Below are positions 27,677-34,696 of a stretch of DNA of 64,000 bases, piece after piece. A program made the position numbers and the translations under genes. The number at the start of each line of letters is the position of its first letter. Position 1 is the first letter of the stretch. Under the pieces are notes generated by a model. The model made no database searches, was not told where the DNA came from, and saw nothing but the letters and a program-made list of their open reading frames with translations. The stretch covers positions 1 to 64,000 of the forward strand of contig NZ_CABMQJ010000001.1 of assembly GCF_902388705.1 (NCBI RefSeq), given 5' to 3'. This DNA comes from an uncultured Alistipes sp. (GTDB taxonomy: Bacteria; Bacteroidota; Bacteroidia; Bacteroidales; Rikenellaceae).

Positions 27677-27713
27677 GTTAATTGTCCGTATCGTTGTCAT
27701 GTCGTATTTCGTT

Positions 27714-28403
27714 TTAGATGGTCAGTTTCTGTTCTTCGCTCAATTGCGTGCCGAGCGATAACACTTCGGCCATGAAGAGGAACAAAATTCCGACAATCAC
27801 ATTCCAGTAGCTCAACGGGAATGTTCCCACTACCTCGAAAGAGGTTCCTTCGAGCAGGCGTGCCGCCTCGTTGTTGTTGATGTATTTCATGAATGCTTCG
27901 CTCAATTCGGCTGCGAGAATCAGGATGCCGATGGCGCGCGTACGCAGGATATTGCTGTGGCGCAACGGCTGTTCGTCGCGGATTGACTTGCGGAGCGAGT
28001 TGATAATCAGGGCAATCAGTACGAGTATGGTCAGGTAGGAGAGTCCCGTTATGACCATCAGCAGGTAGCAGTAGGCATTGTTGCCCATCACTTTGAACGC
28101 ATTGCCGAGCGTGTAGGCCTCGTCCACGGTCACGCGCAGGTCGAGCTGGCTGATTGTCGGCGTGATGTTCACGGGCAGTCCGTCGATGACGACCGGGTCG
28201 GCGGCTTTGCGAATCACCGGGGCCGATACGTAATAGGAGCGTATGCCGCCCTGCGGGATTTCGATTTCGAGCGTGTCCTGCGCGTTTCGCCAGCCGCGCG
28301 AGAAATCGGGCACGAAGCTCGCTGCGAAACCCACGACCAATGCCGTAAAATAGATAATGTAAATCAGCAGTAAATGTTTGTGCAGTCTTTTCTTGTTCTG
28401 CAT
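27714..28403 (-). CDS. DUF2975 membrane protein
   Basis: A 229-residue protein with four membrane segments, including LLLIYIIYFTALVVGFAASF, CYLLMVITGLSYLTILVLIALII, ILRTRAIGILILAAELS and SYWNVIVGILFLFMAEVLSLG. This is the DUF2975 pattern. The partner XRE gene follows. The start MQNKKRLHKH at 28403 is chosen because a -7 box lies at 28433-28440, after the upstream in-frame ATG at 28499. Pairs of this kind behave like membrane sensors that hold a small regulator, but that is inference. Confidence 0.85.
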   Translation of the reverse strand: MQNKKRLHKHLLLIYIIYFTALVVGFAASFVPDFSRGWRNAQDTLEIEIPQGGIRSYYVSAPVIRKAADPVVIDGLPVNITPTISQLDLRVTVDEAYTLGNAFKVMGNNAYCYLLMVITGLSYLTILVLIALIINSLRKSIRDEQPLRHSNILRTRAIGILILAAELSEAFMKYINNNEAARLLEGTSFEVVGTFPLSYWNVIVGILFLFMAEVLSLGTQLSEEQKLTI

Positions 28404-28432
28404 ACTGTGCCTGTTTTTAAGTTTTGATATTG

Positions 28433-28440
28433 CAAATTTA
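28433..28440 (-). promoter_or_regulatory. -7 box for DUF2975
   Basis: TAAATTTG on the minus strand, 29 bases before the ATG at 28403. Confidence 0.55.
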
Positions 28441-28642
28441 GCATTTATTTCCGAAAAACAAATAATATTTATCGTTTTTCGATAAAAATATTTTTCCAAG
28501 CCGCTACTTTTCGCTGTTTACGGAGTGGAGTGGAGGCAGGCATCCCGGATGTTTGCAGGCCGGTGGACGTTTATGTGTTGTTTTGGGGCCTAAATGGTTG
28601 GAAAATATTGCATGCAAAAAGGGTGAAGTGATAAATAATCTT

Positions 28643-28650
28643 TACTTTTG
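28643..28650 (+). promoter_or_regulatory. -7 box for the fimbrillin-type gene
   Basis: TACTTTTG lies 82 bases upstream of the ATG at 28733, giving an AT-rich leader. Confidence 0.55.
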
Positions 28651-28732
28651 CTTTAACAAAATATACGCTTCGAGAATAGATATTTTTCAAAAAAGAAATA
28701 ATCTTTTAATTAAACTCAAAAAATTAACTGTA

Positions 28733-29734
28733 ATGAAAAATTTGTTTTTGGCTGTTGCCGTAATGGCGATGGCGTGTGTCGGCTGTGCCAAAGAAGAGCC
28801 TTCTGAACCCAAATCGCTGCCCGATCTTGTGCCGATCGAGTTTGCTCCGGCGACAATTACCCGCAGTACTCCGATCAACGATTTCGAAAGCGGTAAATCG
28901 ATCGGTATTTATGGCAAGGAAACACTTTCTGATGCTCCCGGAACCGTCACAGCGGATTGGATGAACAACCTGCCGTTGACAAACTCCGGCAGCGCATGGG
29001 CCCTTGCATCGACTCATTATTTCAAAAAAGGATATTCCTATTCCTTTGTCGCCTACTACCCTTATAATGCAAGTGCTACGGTAACCGATTCCAGTGTGGA
29101 ATATACCGTAAACCCGGATGTCGCGCAGCAGGAAGACTTTTTATACGCACCCGCCGTTACGCGTACGTATGCTGCTGCCGATGAGGCTGTCCCCAATGCT
29201 GTAAAATTTCAGTTCTACCATGCACTGGCACAGGTGAAATTTTCCGCTAAAACCAAAGAGGACTATTCGAAGTACCTCGATGTGACGATTACCAAAGTCG
29301 AAATCCAGGAGCTCGTATCGGCAGCTACGCTGGCTTTTGCCGACGGTACGTGGACGCCAACCGTAGGCAGTACCGGCAATTTTTCTCAAACGGTGAATAA
29401 TACGCTGGGGACGGATATGGTTACACTGAAGAACGGTGCTGACGATACGAATGTGCTGATGCTGCTCCCGCAGAACGCAGCGGGCAAGAAAGTCGTATTG
29501 ACCTATACTACGAAAAACAAGAACGGCGATACGTCGCTCGACCAAACCGATGTAACCATCCAGCTTACGATTCCCGCCGATGCAGGTGCGAATACCTGGA
29601 CAGGTAATAATATCTACGAATACCAGGTTACTCTGGACATGGGAGCCGTATTGGGCTGGGGAAACGCAGCATTCGACGAGCCGGTGATCAATCCCTGGGG
29701 AACGCCCAAACCGCCGATTGATATGGGCAACTAA
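28733..29734 (+). CDS. Fimbrillin-family lipoprotein
   Basis: A 333-residue lipoprotein (VAVMAMACVGC, Cys18). It has the beta-rich Mfa/FimA-like pattern of Bacteroidota: a start ITRSTPINDFESGKSIGIYG, then KYSYSFVAYYPYN-type strands (here KGYSYSFVAYYPYN), FYHALAQVKFSAKT and a final NNIYEYQVTLDMG with a strand at the end. Fimbrillins polymerise on the surface after removal of the anchor and mediate adhesion or biofilm formation. No usher or assembly genes are adjacent, so it could be an accessory tip or a stand-alone surface protein. A terminator follows directly. Confidence 0.85.
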   Translation: MKNLFLAVAVMAMACVGCAKEEPSEPKSLPDLVPIEFAPATITRSTPINDFESGKSIGIYGKETLSDAPGTVTADWMNNLPLTNSGSAWALASTHYFKKGYSYSFVAYYPYNASATVTDSSVEYTVNPDVAQQEDFLYAPAVTRTYAAADEAVPNAVKFQFYHALAQVKFSAKTKEDYSKYLDVTITKVEIQELVSAATLAFADGTWTPTVGSTGNFSQTVNNTLGTDMVTLKNGADDTNVLMLLPQNAAGKKVVLTYTTKNKNGDTSLDQTDVTIQLTIPADAGANTWTGNNIYEYQVTLDMGAVLGWGNAAFDEPVINPWGTPKPPIDMGN

Positions 29735-29748
29735 ATAATTGCAGAATT

Positions 29749-29783
29749 AAAGAGCCGCCTTTCGGAAAGGGCGGCTCTTTCAG
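29749..29783. terminator. Terminator between fimbrillin and the convergent membrane gene
   Basis: AAAGAGCCGCC and GGCGGCTCTTT pair around a short loop; A and T tracts on both sides allow use in both directions. Confidence 0.8.
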
Positions 29784-29798
29784 TTTTGTCGAATAGGT

Positions 29799-30410
29799 TT
29801 ACTCTACATTGTTCTGCATCTGCTTCCAGAACGATGCGTCGATGGCCATGCGGATCGATGCGGCCAGAACGATGAAGATGAACATTACCACGAACGTGAT
29901 GAAGCCTACGTTGATTGCCGAGCATACGAGGCTGATGATTCCGAGTACGATACCCGCAATGACAATGAAAACCAACATGACGAAGAACATCGTCCACTTG
30001 TTGCCGTAAGTGGCGTCGTTCGATGCCTTGATGGCCTGCATCGGATTCTTACCCTTGTCGATCAGGAAGTAGAATGCGAGTGCCCACGACAGGGATAGTA
30101 CGATCCCCGGGATAATCAGGAATATGAAAGCGATATAGATGGGAATAACCATCAGGCCTGCCGTGATGAGGTATTCGCCCATGTAACGGCGGTATTTGCT
30201 GTCGAAGATCGAAAGCGGGTTGACAACATTGCCTTTTGCCAGTTCGACCGGCAGCAGGCTGATGGCGATGGTCGTTCCTATATTAATATAAGGTATCCAG
30301 ATTGTCACCAGCCACAGGGCTACCGCTACGACAACCGACGGCGCATTTTTGACACCGATTTCAATTGATTCTTTCAGCGTTTCCGCAAAGTCGAGTTTCT
30401 TCATTTCCAT
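29799..30410 (-). CDS. Multi-pass membrane protein (DUF975-like)
   Basis: A 203-residue protein with about five membrane segments: VVVAVALWLVTIWIPY, YLITAGLMVIPIYIAFIF, IPGIVLSLSWALAFYFLI, MFFVMLVFIVIAGIVLGII and GFITFVVMFIFIVLAASI. The central FLIIPGIVLSLSWALAFYFLIDKGKNPMQAIKAS is like DUF975/YciC-type proteins. The gene is divergent from the acyl-ACP thioesterase gene and shares an unusual symmetric promoter with it. The function is unknown. Confidence 0.7.
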   Translation of the reverse strand: MEMKKLDFAETLKESIEIGVKNAPSVVVAVALWLVTIWIPYINIGTTIAISLLPVELAKGNVVNPLSIFDSKYRRYMGEYLITAGLMVIPIYIAFIFLIIPGIVLSLSWALAFYFLIDKGKNPMQAIKASNDATYGNKWTMFFVMLVFIVIAGIVLGIISLVCSAINVGFITFVVMFIFIVLAASIRMAIDASFWKQMQNNVE

Positions 30411-30444
30411 AACTAACGATTTTTAATGAGGGTTAATGTTCAAC

Positions 30445-30471
30445 CAAATATACGAAAATTTCGTATATTTG
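30445..30471. promoter_or_regulatory. Palindromic divergent promoter, 13-base arms
   Basis: CAAATATACGAAA, one A, then TTTCGTATATTTG form a perfect inverted repeat. Each outer end is a -7 box (TATATTTG): rightward at 30464-30471 for the thioesterase and leftward at 30445-30452 for the membrane protein. The two promoters overlap almost fully and would compete; the symmetry also fits a dimeric regulator site. Confidence 0.65.
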
Positions 30472-30499
30472 TCCTGACGCAACGCTAAAAATCAATTAC

Positions 30500-31228
30500 A
30501 TGGCAGAAAAATCACTTTATAATTACCGTGTCGAACCCCAGGATGTGGACTTCACGCTGCGGGCCACGATTCCGTCGCTGGGCTCGGCCATTCTCAATAC
30601 GGCGGGTATCGACGCCCATGGCAAAGGGTTCGGGGTCGACGCCCTGAATGCCGACAATCACTCATGGGTGCTTTCGCGCATGGCGGTCGAATTCGATTGC
30701 CAGCCCAAGCAATATACCGACTATACGATTGCGACGTGGATAAACGAATACGGCCGCGTGCTTTCGACGCGAAATTTCACGCTGACCGACGCCGCGGGTG
30801 ACGAGTTCGGCCGTGCGGTGACGCAGTGGGCCATGATCGACCTCAAGAGCCGTTCGGCCCTCGACCTTTCGTGGGTGGGCGACGCCCATGCCGAGGCCAT
30901 TGTCGACGCTCCGTCGCCGGCGGACAAACCGCGCAAAATCCGCGAGGTGAATCCGTCGCAGACGGTCGAACACAAGGTCGTCTACAGTGATATCGACTTC
31001 AACCGCCACGTCAACACGATGCGCTATATCGAGATGATGATCGACATGCTGCCCGTCGAACTGCTGATGCAGGAGTGTCCGGTGCGTTTCGACATTCACT
31101 TCCTGCGCGAGTGCCGTTACGGTCAGACACTTACCGTCGGATACGAACAGCGCGACCGTACGGCGCTTTTCGAGATACGCAGCGACGCCGATACGGCGGC
31201 CGTACGCGCCTCTATCGAGTGGAAATAG
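30500..31228 (+). CDS. Acyl-ACP thioesterase
   Basis: A 242-residue protein with two hot-dog folds. The first begins YNYRVEPQDVDFTLRATIPSLGSAILNTAG. The second holds the catalytic-type SDIDFNRHVNTMRYIEMMID, the Asn-His pattern of FatA/FatB-like enzymes. These release free fatty acids from acyl carrier protein. A -7 box of the palindromic promoter lies 28 bases upstream, and a perfect hairpin with a T run lies 37 bases after the stop, so the gene is a single transcription unit. Confidence 0.9.
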   Translation: MAEKSLYNYRVEPQDVDFTLRATIPSLGSAILNTAGIDAHGKGFGVDALNADNHSWVLSRMAVEFDCQPKQYTDYTIATWINEYGRVLSTRNFTLTDAAGDEFGRAVTQWAMIDLKSRSALDLSWVGDAHAEAIVDAPSPADKPRKIREVNPSQTVEHKVVYSDIDFNRHVNTMRYIEMMIDMLPVELLMQECPVRFDIHFLRECRYGQTLTVGYEQRDRTALFEIRSDADTAAVRASIEWK

Positions 31229-31265
31229 GCCCGCCGGGAACGCCTTTCAGCCGGTCTGTGGAACG

Positions 31266-31297
31266 GGTTTTGCAGCTATGGCTGCAAAACCTTTTTT
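31266..31297 (+). terminator. Terminator that ends four bases before the ferritin start
   Basis: GGTTTTGCAGC and GCTGCAAAACC form perfect 11-base arms around TATG, followed by six T residues. The next start codon is at 31302, so no ordinary leader is left downstream. Confidence 0.85.
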
Positions 31298-31301
31298 CAT
31301 T

Positions 31302-31835
31302 ATGGAAAGCGCAGTTAAAACACAGAACAAGTATCAGGTGAGCATCGACCTGCTGAACGATGCCATAGGCAAGGAGATCGCCACTTCGCTTCAGTACATG
31401 TATTTCCACACCCATTTCGAAGACGACCGCTACCAGTATCTTTCGAAAATCATGCGCGAAATCTCGATTGCCGAAATGCGCCACATCGAGGAGTTTTCCG
31501 ACCGTATCATGTTCCTGCAGGGCGACGTCGACATGAACGCTTCGTTCCGCACACGCCAGGTTACCGACGTCAAGGAGATGCTCCGCCTGGCCATGCAGCT
31601 CGAGCAGAGTACGATCGACTCCTACAACGAGGCTTCGCGCATCGCCGCCGAGCATAAGGATGCCGTGACGCACAAGATGTTCCAGGATATCCTGACCGAG
31701 GAAGAGGAGCATCTCGATACGTTCCGTACCGAGTTGCAGAACCTGATTGACTACGGCGAGGAATATCTTGCCCTGCAATCCGTCGCGGGAAGTAAGCATA
31801 CGGCCAAAAGTTTCAAACACGGCGACGGCGAATAG
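31302..31835 (+). CDS. Bacterioferritin/ferritin-like di-iron protein
   Basis: A 177-residue four-helix protein. Iron-ligand patterns are visible: the Glu in AIGKEIATSLQYMYF, EMRHIEEFSDRI (ExxH), the Glu in MQLEQSTIDSYNEA and the late EEEEHLDTFRTE. They fit the bacterioferritin/ferritin-like superfamily, which oxidises and stores iron. The start at 31302 (MESAVKTQNK) is preferred; the in-frame ATG at 31278 lies inside a terminator loop. How it is transcribed is unclear, because that terminator stands directly in front and I see no -7 box between. Confidence 0.85.
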   Translation: MESAVKTQNKYQVSIDLLNDAIGKEIATSLQYMYFHTHFEDDRYQYLSKIMREISIAEMRHIEEFSDRIMFLQGDVDMNASFRTRQVTDVKEMLRLAMQLEQSTIDSYNEASRIAAEHKDAVTHKMFQDILTEEEEHLDTFRTELQNLIDYGEEYLALQSVAGSKHTAKSFKHGDGE

Positions 31836-31925
31836 CCGTTGTCCGCAGCCGGTTTTCGGGACTTCCTTTTCGGGCGTCCCGATTTTTTTGATATGCGGGT
31901 AATGCCTGTCGAACCGGCTGCCGGA

Positions 31926-31934
31926 GGGGGGGGG
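31926..31934. repeat. Nine-base G homopolymer upstream of the glycosyltransferase promoter
   Basis: Nine consecutive G on the plus strand, about 100 bases before the -7 box at 32037. No coding frame is evident around it. Confidence 0.95.
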
Positions 31935-32036
31935 AACTGCGGGTGGAATTCGGTGTTGCGGCCGCACACCCGCGGCAGGATGGCGTTATTCACGGCGATT
32001 ATGGGGGCAGGGGATACGGGATGTCGCATATTTTCC

Positions 32037-32044
32037 TATATTTG
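32037..32044 (+). promoter_or_regulatory. -7 box giving a probably leaderless glycosyltransferase transcript
   Basis: TATATTTG ends five bases before the ATG at 32050, the same spacing as at 10187. Confidence 0.6.
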
Positions 32045-32049
32045 TATCT

Positions 32050-33186
32050 ATGAAAATTACGATTTTAGGACCTGCGCACCCGTACCGGGGCGGACTGGCT
32101 TCGATCATGGAGATTATGGCCCGCACGTTCCAGGGGCGGGGCAACGAGGTCGACATCAAGACGTTTACGCTGCAATACCCCTCGCTGCTCTTTCCGGGCA
32201 AGAGCCAGACCGTTGCGACGCCTCCTCCCGGCGATTTGCATATCTGCCGCTGTGTCAATACGGTCAATCCGCTCAACTGGATTGCCGTGGGACGCCGTAT
32301 CCGCCGCGAGCGGCCCGATTTCGTGCTGATGAAGTACTGGACGCCTTTCATGGCGCCTTGTTTCGGTACCATCGCCCGTATCGCCCGCGGCAACGGCCAT
32401 ACGAAAGTCCTTTGCCAAATCGACAATGTCGAGCCCCACGAACACCACCTGACCGACAAGCCGTTCAACCGCTATTTCCTGCATGCGGTCGACGGTTTTG
32501 TCTATATGTCGGAGCAGGTACACCGGGAATTGGAGGCCTACAGCAAAGTCCCGGCGCTCTTTTCGCCGCATCCCCTGTTCGAGAACTTCGGGGAACGGGT
32601 GGCCCGCACCGAGGCCTGTGTGCGGATGGGGCTTGATCCGGCGGTGAGTTACGTACTTTTCTTCGGGCTGATACGCGATTACAAAGGACTCGACCTGCTG
32701 CTCGGCGCATGGGCCGAATTGCACCGCGCCGGACGTACCGAGGGGCGCAAACTGATAGTCGCCGGGGAGTTTTACACCCCGAAAGAGCGTTATCTGCGGC
32801 AGATTGCCGACAACGGCCTGCAGGACGAGGTGATTCTCCACGACCGGTTCATTCCCGACGAGCAGGTGAAATATTACTTTTCGGCGGCGGATTTCGTCGT
32901 CCAACCCTATAAGACTGCGACCCAGAGCGGTGTGACGCAGATTGCCTACCAGTTCTGTGTGCCGATGGTGGTCACGAACGTCGGCGGCCTTGCCGAAATC
33001 GTGCCCGACGGGCGTGTGGGGTATGTCTGCGCCCCGACGGTGCACGGCGTGGCCGAAGCCGTCGAGAAGATGTACGCGGGCGATGCCATCGAGCGTTTCC
33101 GCCTAAACAGCATCGAAGAGCGCAAACGCTTCTCGTGGGAAGAGATGTGCACGCGCATCTCCGAACTGTACGAAATGGTGCGCTGA
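32050..33186 (+). CDS. Family 4-type glycosyltransferase
   Basis: A 378-residue GT-B enzyme. The N-terminal lobe opens MKITILGPAHPYRGGLASIM with the Gly-rich donor loop. The C-terminal lobe holds VLFFGLIRDYKGLDLLLGAW, ILHDRFIPDEQVKYYFSAADFVVQPYKTATQSGVTQIAYQF and PMVVTNVGGLAEIVPDG, the EX7E-like region of GT4. It likely adds a sugar to a lipid or polysaccharide precursor in the cytoplasm. No other polysaccharide genes are adjacent, so the product is unknown. The A of ATG is six bases after the promoter box. Confidence 0.9.
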   Translation: MKITILGPAHPYRGGLASIMEIMARTFQGRGNEVDIKTFTLQYPSLLFPGKSQTVATPPPGDLHICRCVNTVNPLNWIAVGRRIRRERPDFVLMKYWTPFMAPCFGTIARIARGNGHTKVLCQIDNVEPHEHHLTDKPFNRYFLHAVDGFVYMSEQVHRELEAYSKVPALFSPHPLFENFGERVARTEACVRMGLDPAVSYVLFFGLIRDYKGLDLLLGAWAELHRAGRTEGRKLIVAGEFYTPKERYLRQIADNGLQDEVILHDRFIPDEQVKYYFSAADFVVQPYKTATQSGVTQIAYQFCVPMVVTNVGGLAEIVPDGRVGYVCAPTVHGVAEAVEKMYAGDAIERFRLNSIEERKRFSWEEMCTRISELYEMVR

Positions 33187-33226
33187 AAGACATTTGGCCG
33201 GGTGTGCTTTGGTTTTGTGAAATTAC

Positions 33227-33259
33227 AAAGGGCTGTCGTGCATCGCACGACAGCCCTTT
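33227..33259. terminator. Bidirectional terminator between glycosyltransferase and MFS genes
   Basis: AAAGGGCTGTCGTGC and GCACGACAGCCCTTT are perfect 15-base arms around three bases. Confidence 0.85.
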
Positions 33260-33286
33260 CGCTTCATTTATTCGTTTGTAGTCGGG

Positions 33287-34675
33287 CTACTTCTTGATAT
33301 TGGGCAGTTCGAGCCCGTATTTCTTCTTGCGGTCTTCGGCCTTGAGCCATACGCCGAGGAGCATGGCGGCCACGCCGCAGCTTGCGAATATCACCATCGG
33401 GAGCGTGTAGTTATACGCCGTGCCGTCGATATGGCCCGGATTGCTGAATTTGAGCGCATAGCCGATGACTGCCGGGAAGAGGCAGAGGCCGATGTTCTGA
33501 ATCCAGAAAATCAGCGAATAGGCCGAGCCCAGGTAACGGGTTTCCATGATTTTGGGTACCGAGGGCCACAGTGCGGCAGGTACCAGCGAGAATGAGATAC
33601 CCAGGATGATGATGGCGCCGTAGGCGATGAGCGTGCTCGGGTAAGCCGGCAGGACGAAAGCGAAAATCAAGTGGCAGACCGTCATCAGGATGGCGCCGAA
33701 AATCAGCATCGTGGCGCCCTTGCCCTTGTGGTCGAGGTAGCTGCCCAGGAAGGGCGTGATGGCCGCGGCGCCCATCGGGAACCAGCGGAAAATGTCGGCG
33801 GCCGTCTGTGCCGAAACCCCGAGGTTGCTCTCCAGCATGTTCGTGGCGAAGCGCTGGAAGGGGAAGATGGCCGAGTAGTAGAGCACGCAGAGAATGGCTA
33901 CAATCCAGAAAACCTTGCTCGAGAAGATTTTGCCGAGGTCGCTGATGCGGAACTCCTCTTCGGAGCTGTTGTTTCCCTTGGAGTCCAGTCCCAGCTGTTT
34001 ATCCAGTTTGCGGTCCATGAACGTGAAAATCGTGTACGTGAGCAGGCCGATCAGCAGCAGCAGCGTGCAGAATGCCACCGGGCGCACGACCGTTGCCGGA
34101 GCCATGTTCGCGAGCCACGGCGAGATGGAGAAGACTGCGAAAACACCGACACGGGCGATAGCCATTTCAAGGCCCATCGCAAGGGCCATTTCTTTGCCTT
34201 CGAACCACTTGGCGATTGTTTTCGACACCGTGATTCCGGCCATTTCCATACCGCATCCGAATATCATGAATCCCAGCGACGCGAGTTTGGCGCTGGCCGG
34301 GAACGACACCCACCAGCCGTTGAGCCACGATTCGATGCCCGAACCGATAAAGGCGTCGCTCACTCCGTAGTATTTGATGCTGGCGCCGATGAACATCAGC
34401 GACGCCGACAGCATACCCGTGAAGCGGACGCCCATCTTATCGAGGATGATGCCTGCCAGAATCAGGAAGCCGAAGACGTTGAAGAGGAATTCCGAACTTC
34501 CGTACATGCCGAATACGTCGGGCGTCCAGCCGCGCTGTGCCTCGATCATACTCTGCAGCGGCGACATCATGTCGACGAACATGTATCCGAAGAACATTGT
34601 CAGCGCAATCAGAATCAGCGCCGTCCAGCGGACGAAAGCCGAGTCGTTCAATTTTCGTTGGATAGTTTCTACCAT
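33287..34675 (-). CDS. Major facilitator superfamily transporter
   Basis: A 462-residue protein with twelve membrane segments and an MFS loop 2-3 pattern (AGIILDKMGVRFTGML). Other conserved parts are MALAMGLEMAIARVGVF and the second-half FLGSYLDHKGKGATMLIFGA. It is closest in outline to the broad MFSD1-like/nitrate-type group; the substrate cannot be told. It is 21 bases downstream of the TPR gene and likely in the era-TPR-MFS run. Confidence 0.85.
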   Translation of the reverse strand: MVETIQRKLNDSAFVRWTALILIALTMFFGYMFVDMMSPLQSMIEAQRGWTPDVFGMYGSSEFLFNVFGFLILAGIILDKMGVRFTGMLSASLMFIGASIKYYGVSDAFIGSGIESWLNGWWVSFPASAKLASLGFMIFGCGMEMAGITVSKTIAKWFEGKEMALAMGLEMAIARVGVFAVFSISPWLANMAPATVVRPVAFCTLLLLIGLLTYTIFTFMDRKLDKQLGLDSKGNNSSEEEFRISDLGKIFSSKVFWIVAILCVLYYSAIFPFQRFATNMLESNLGVSAQTAADIFRWFPMGAAAITPFLGSYLDHKGKGATMLIFGAILMTVCHLIFAFVLPAYPSTLIAYGAIIILGISFSLVPAALWPSVPKIMETRYLGSAYSLIFWIQNIGLCLFPAVIGYALKFSNPGHIDGTAYNYTLPMVIFASCGVAAMLLGVWLKAEDRKKKYGLELPNIKK

Positions 34676-34696
34676 AATTATTGGATTTGAGTTAGC

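Larger units (their letters stand above)
28404..28732. other. Divergent intergenic region of DUF2975 and fimbrillin genes
   Basis: This 329-base AT-rich stretch holds the leftward promoter for DUF2975 and the rightward promoter for the fimbrillin-type gene with a leader of about 75 bases. I see no gene or other structured element in it. Confidence 0.6.
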
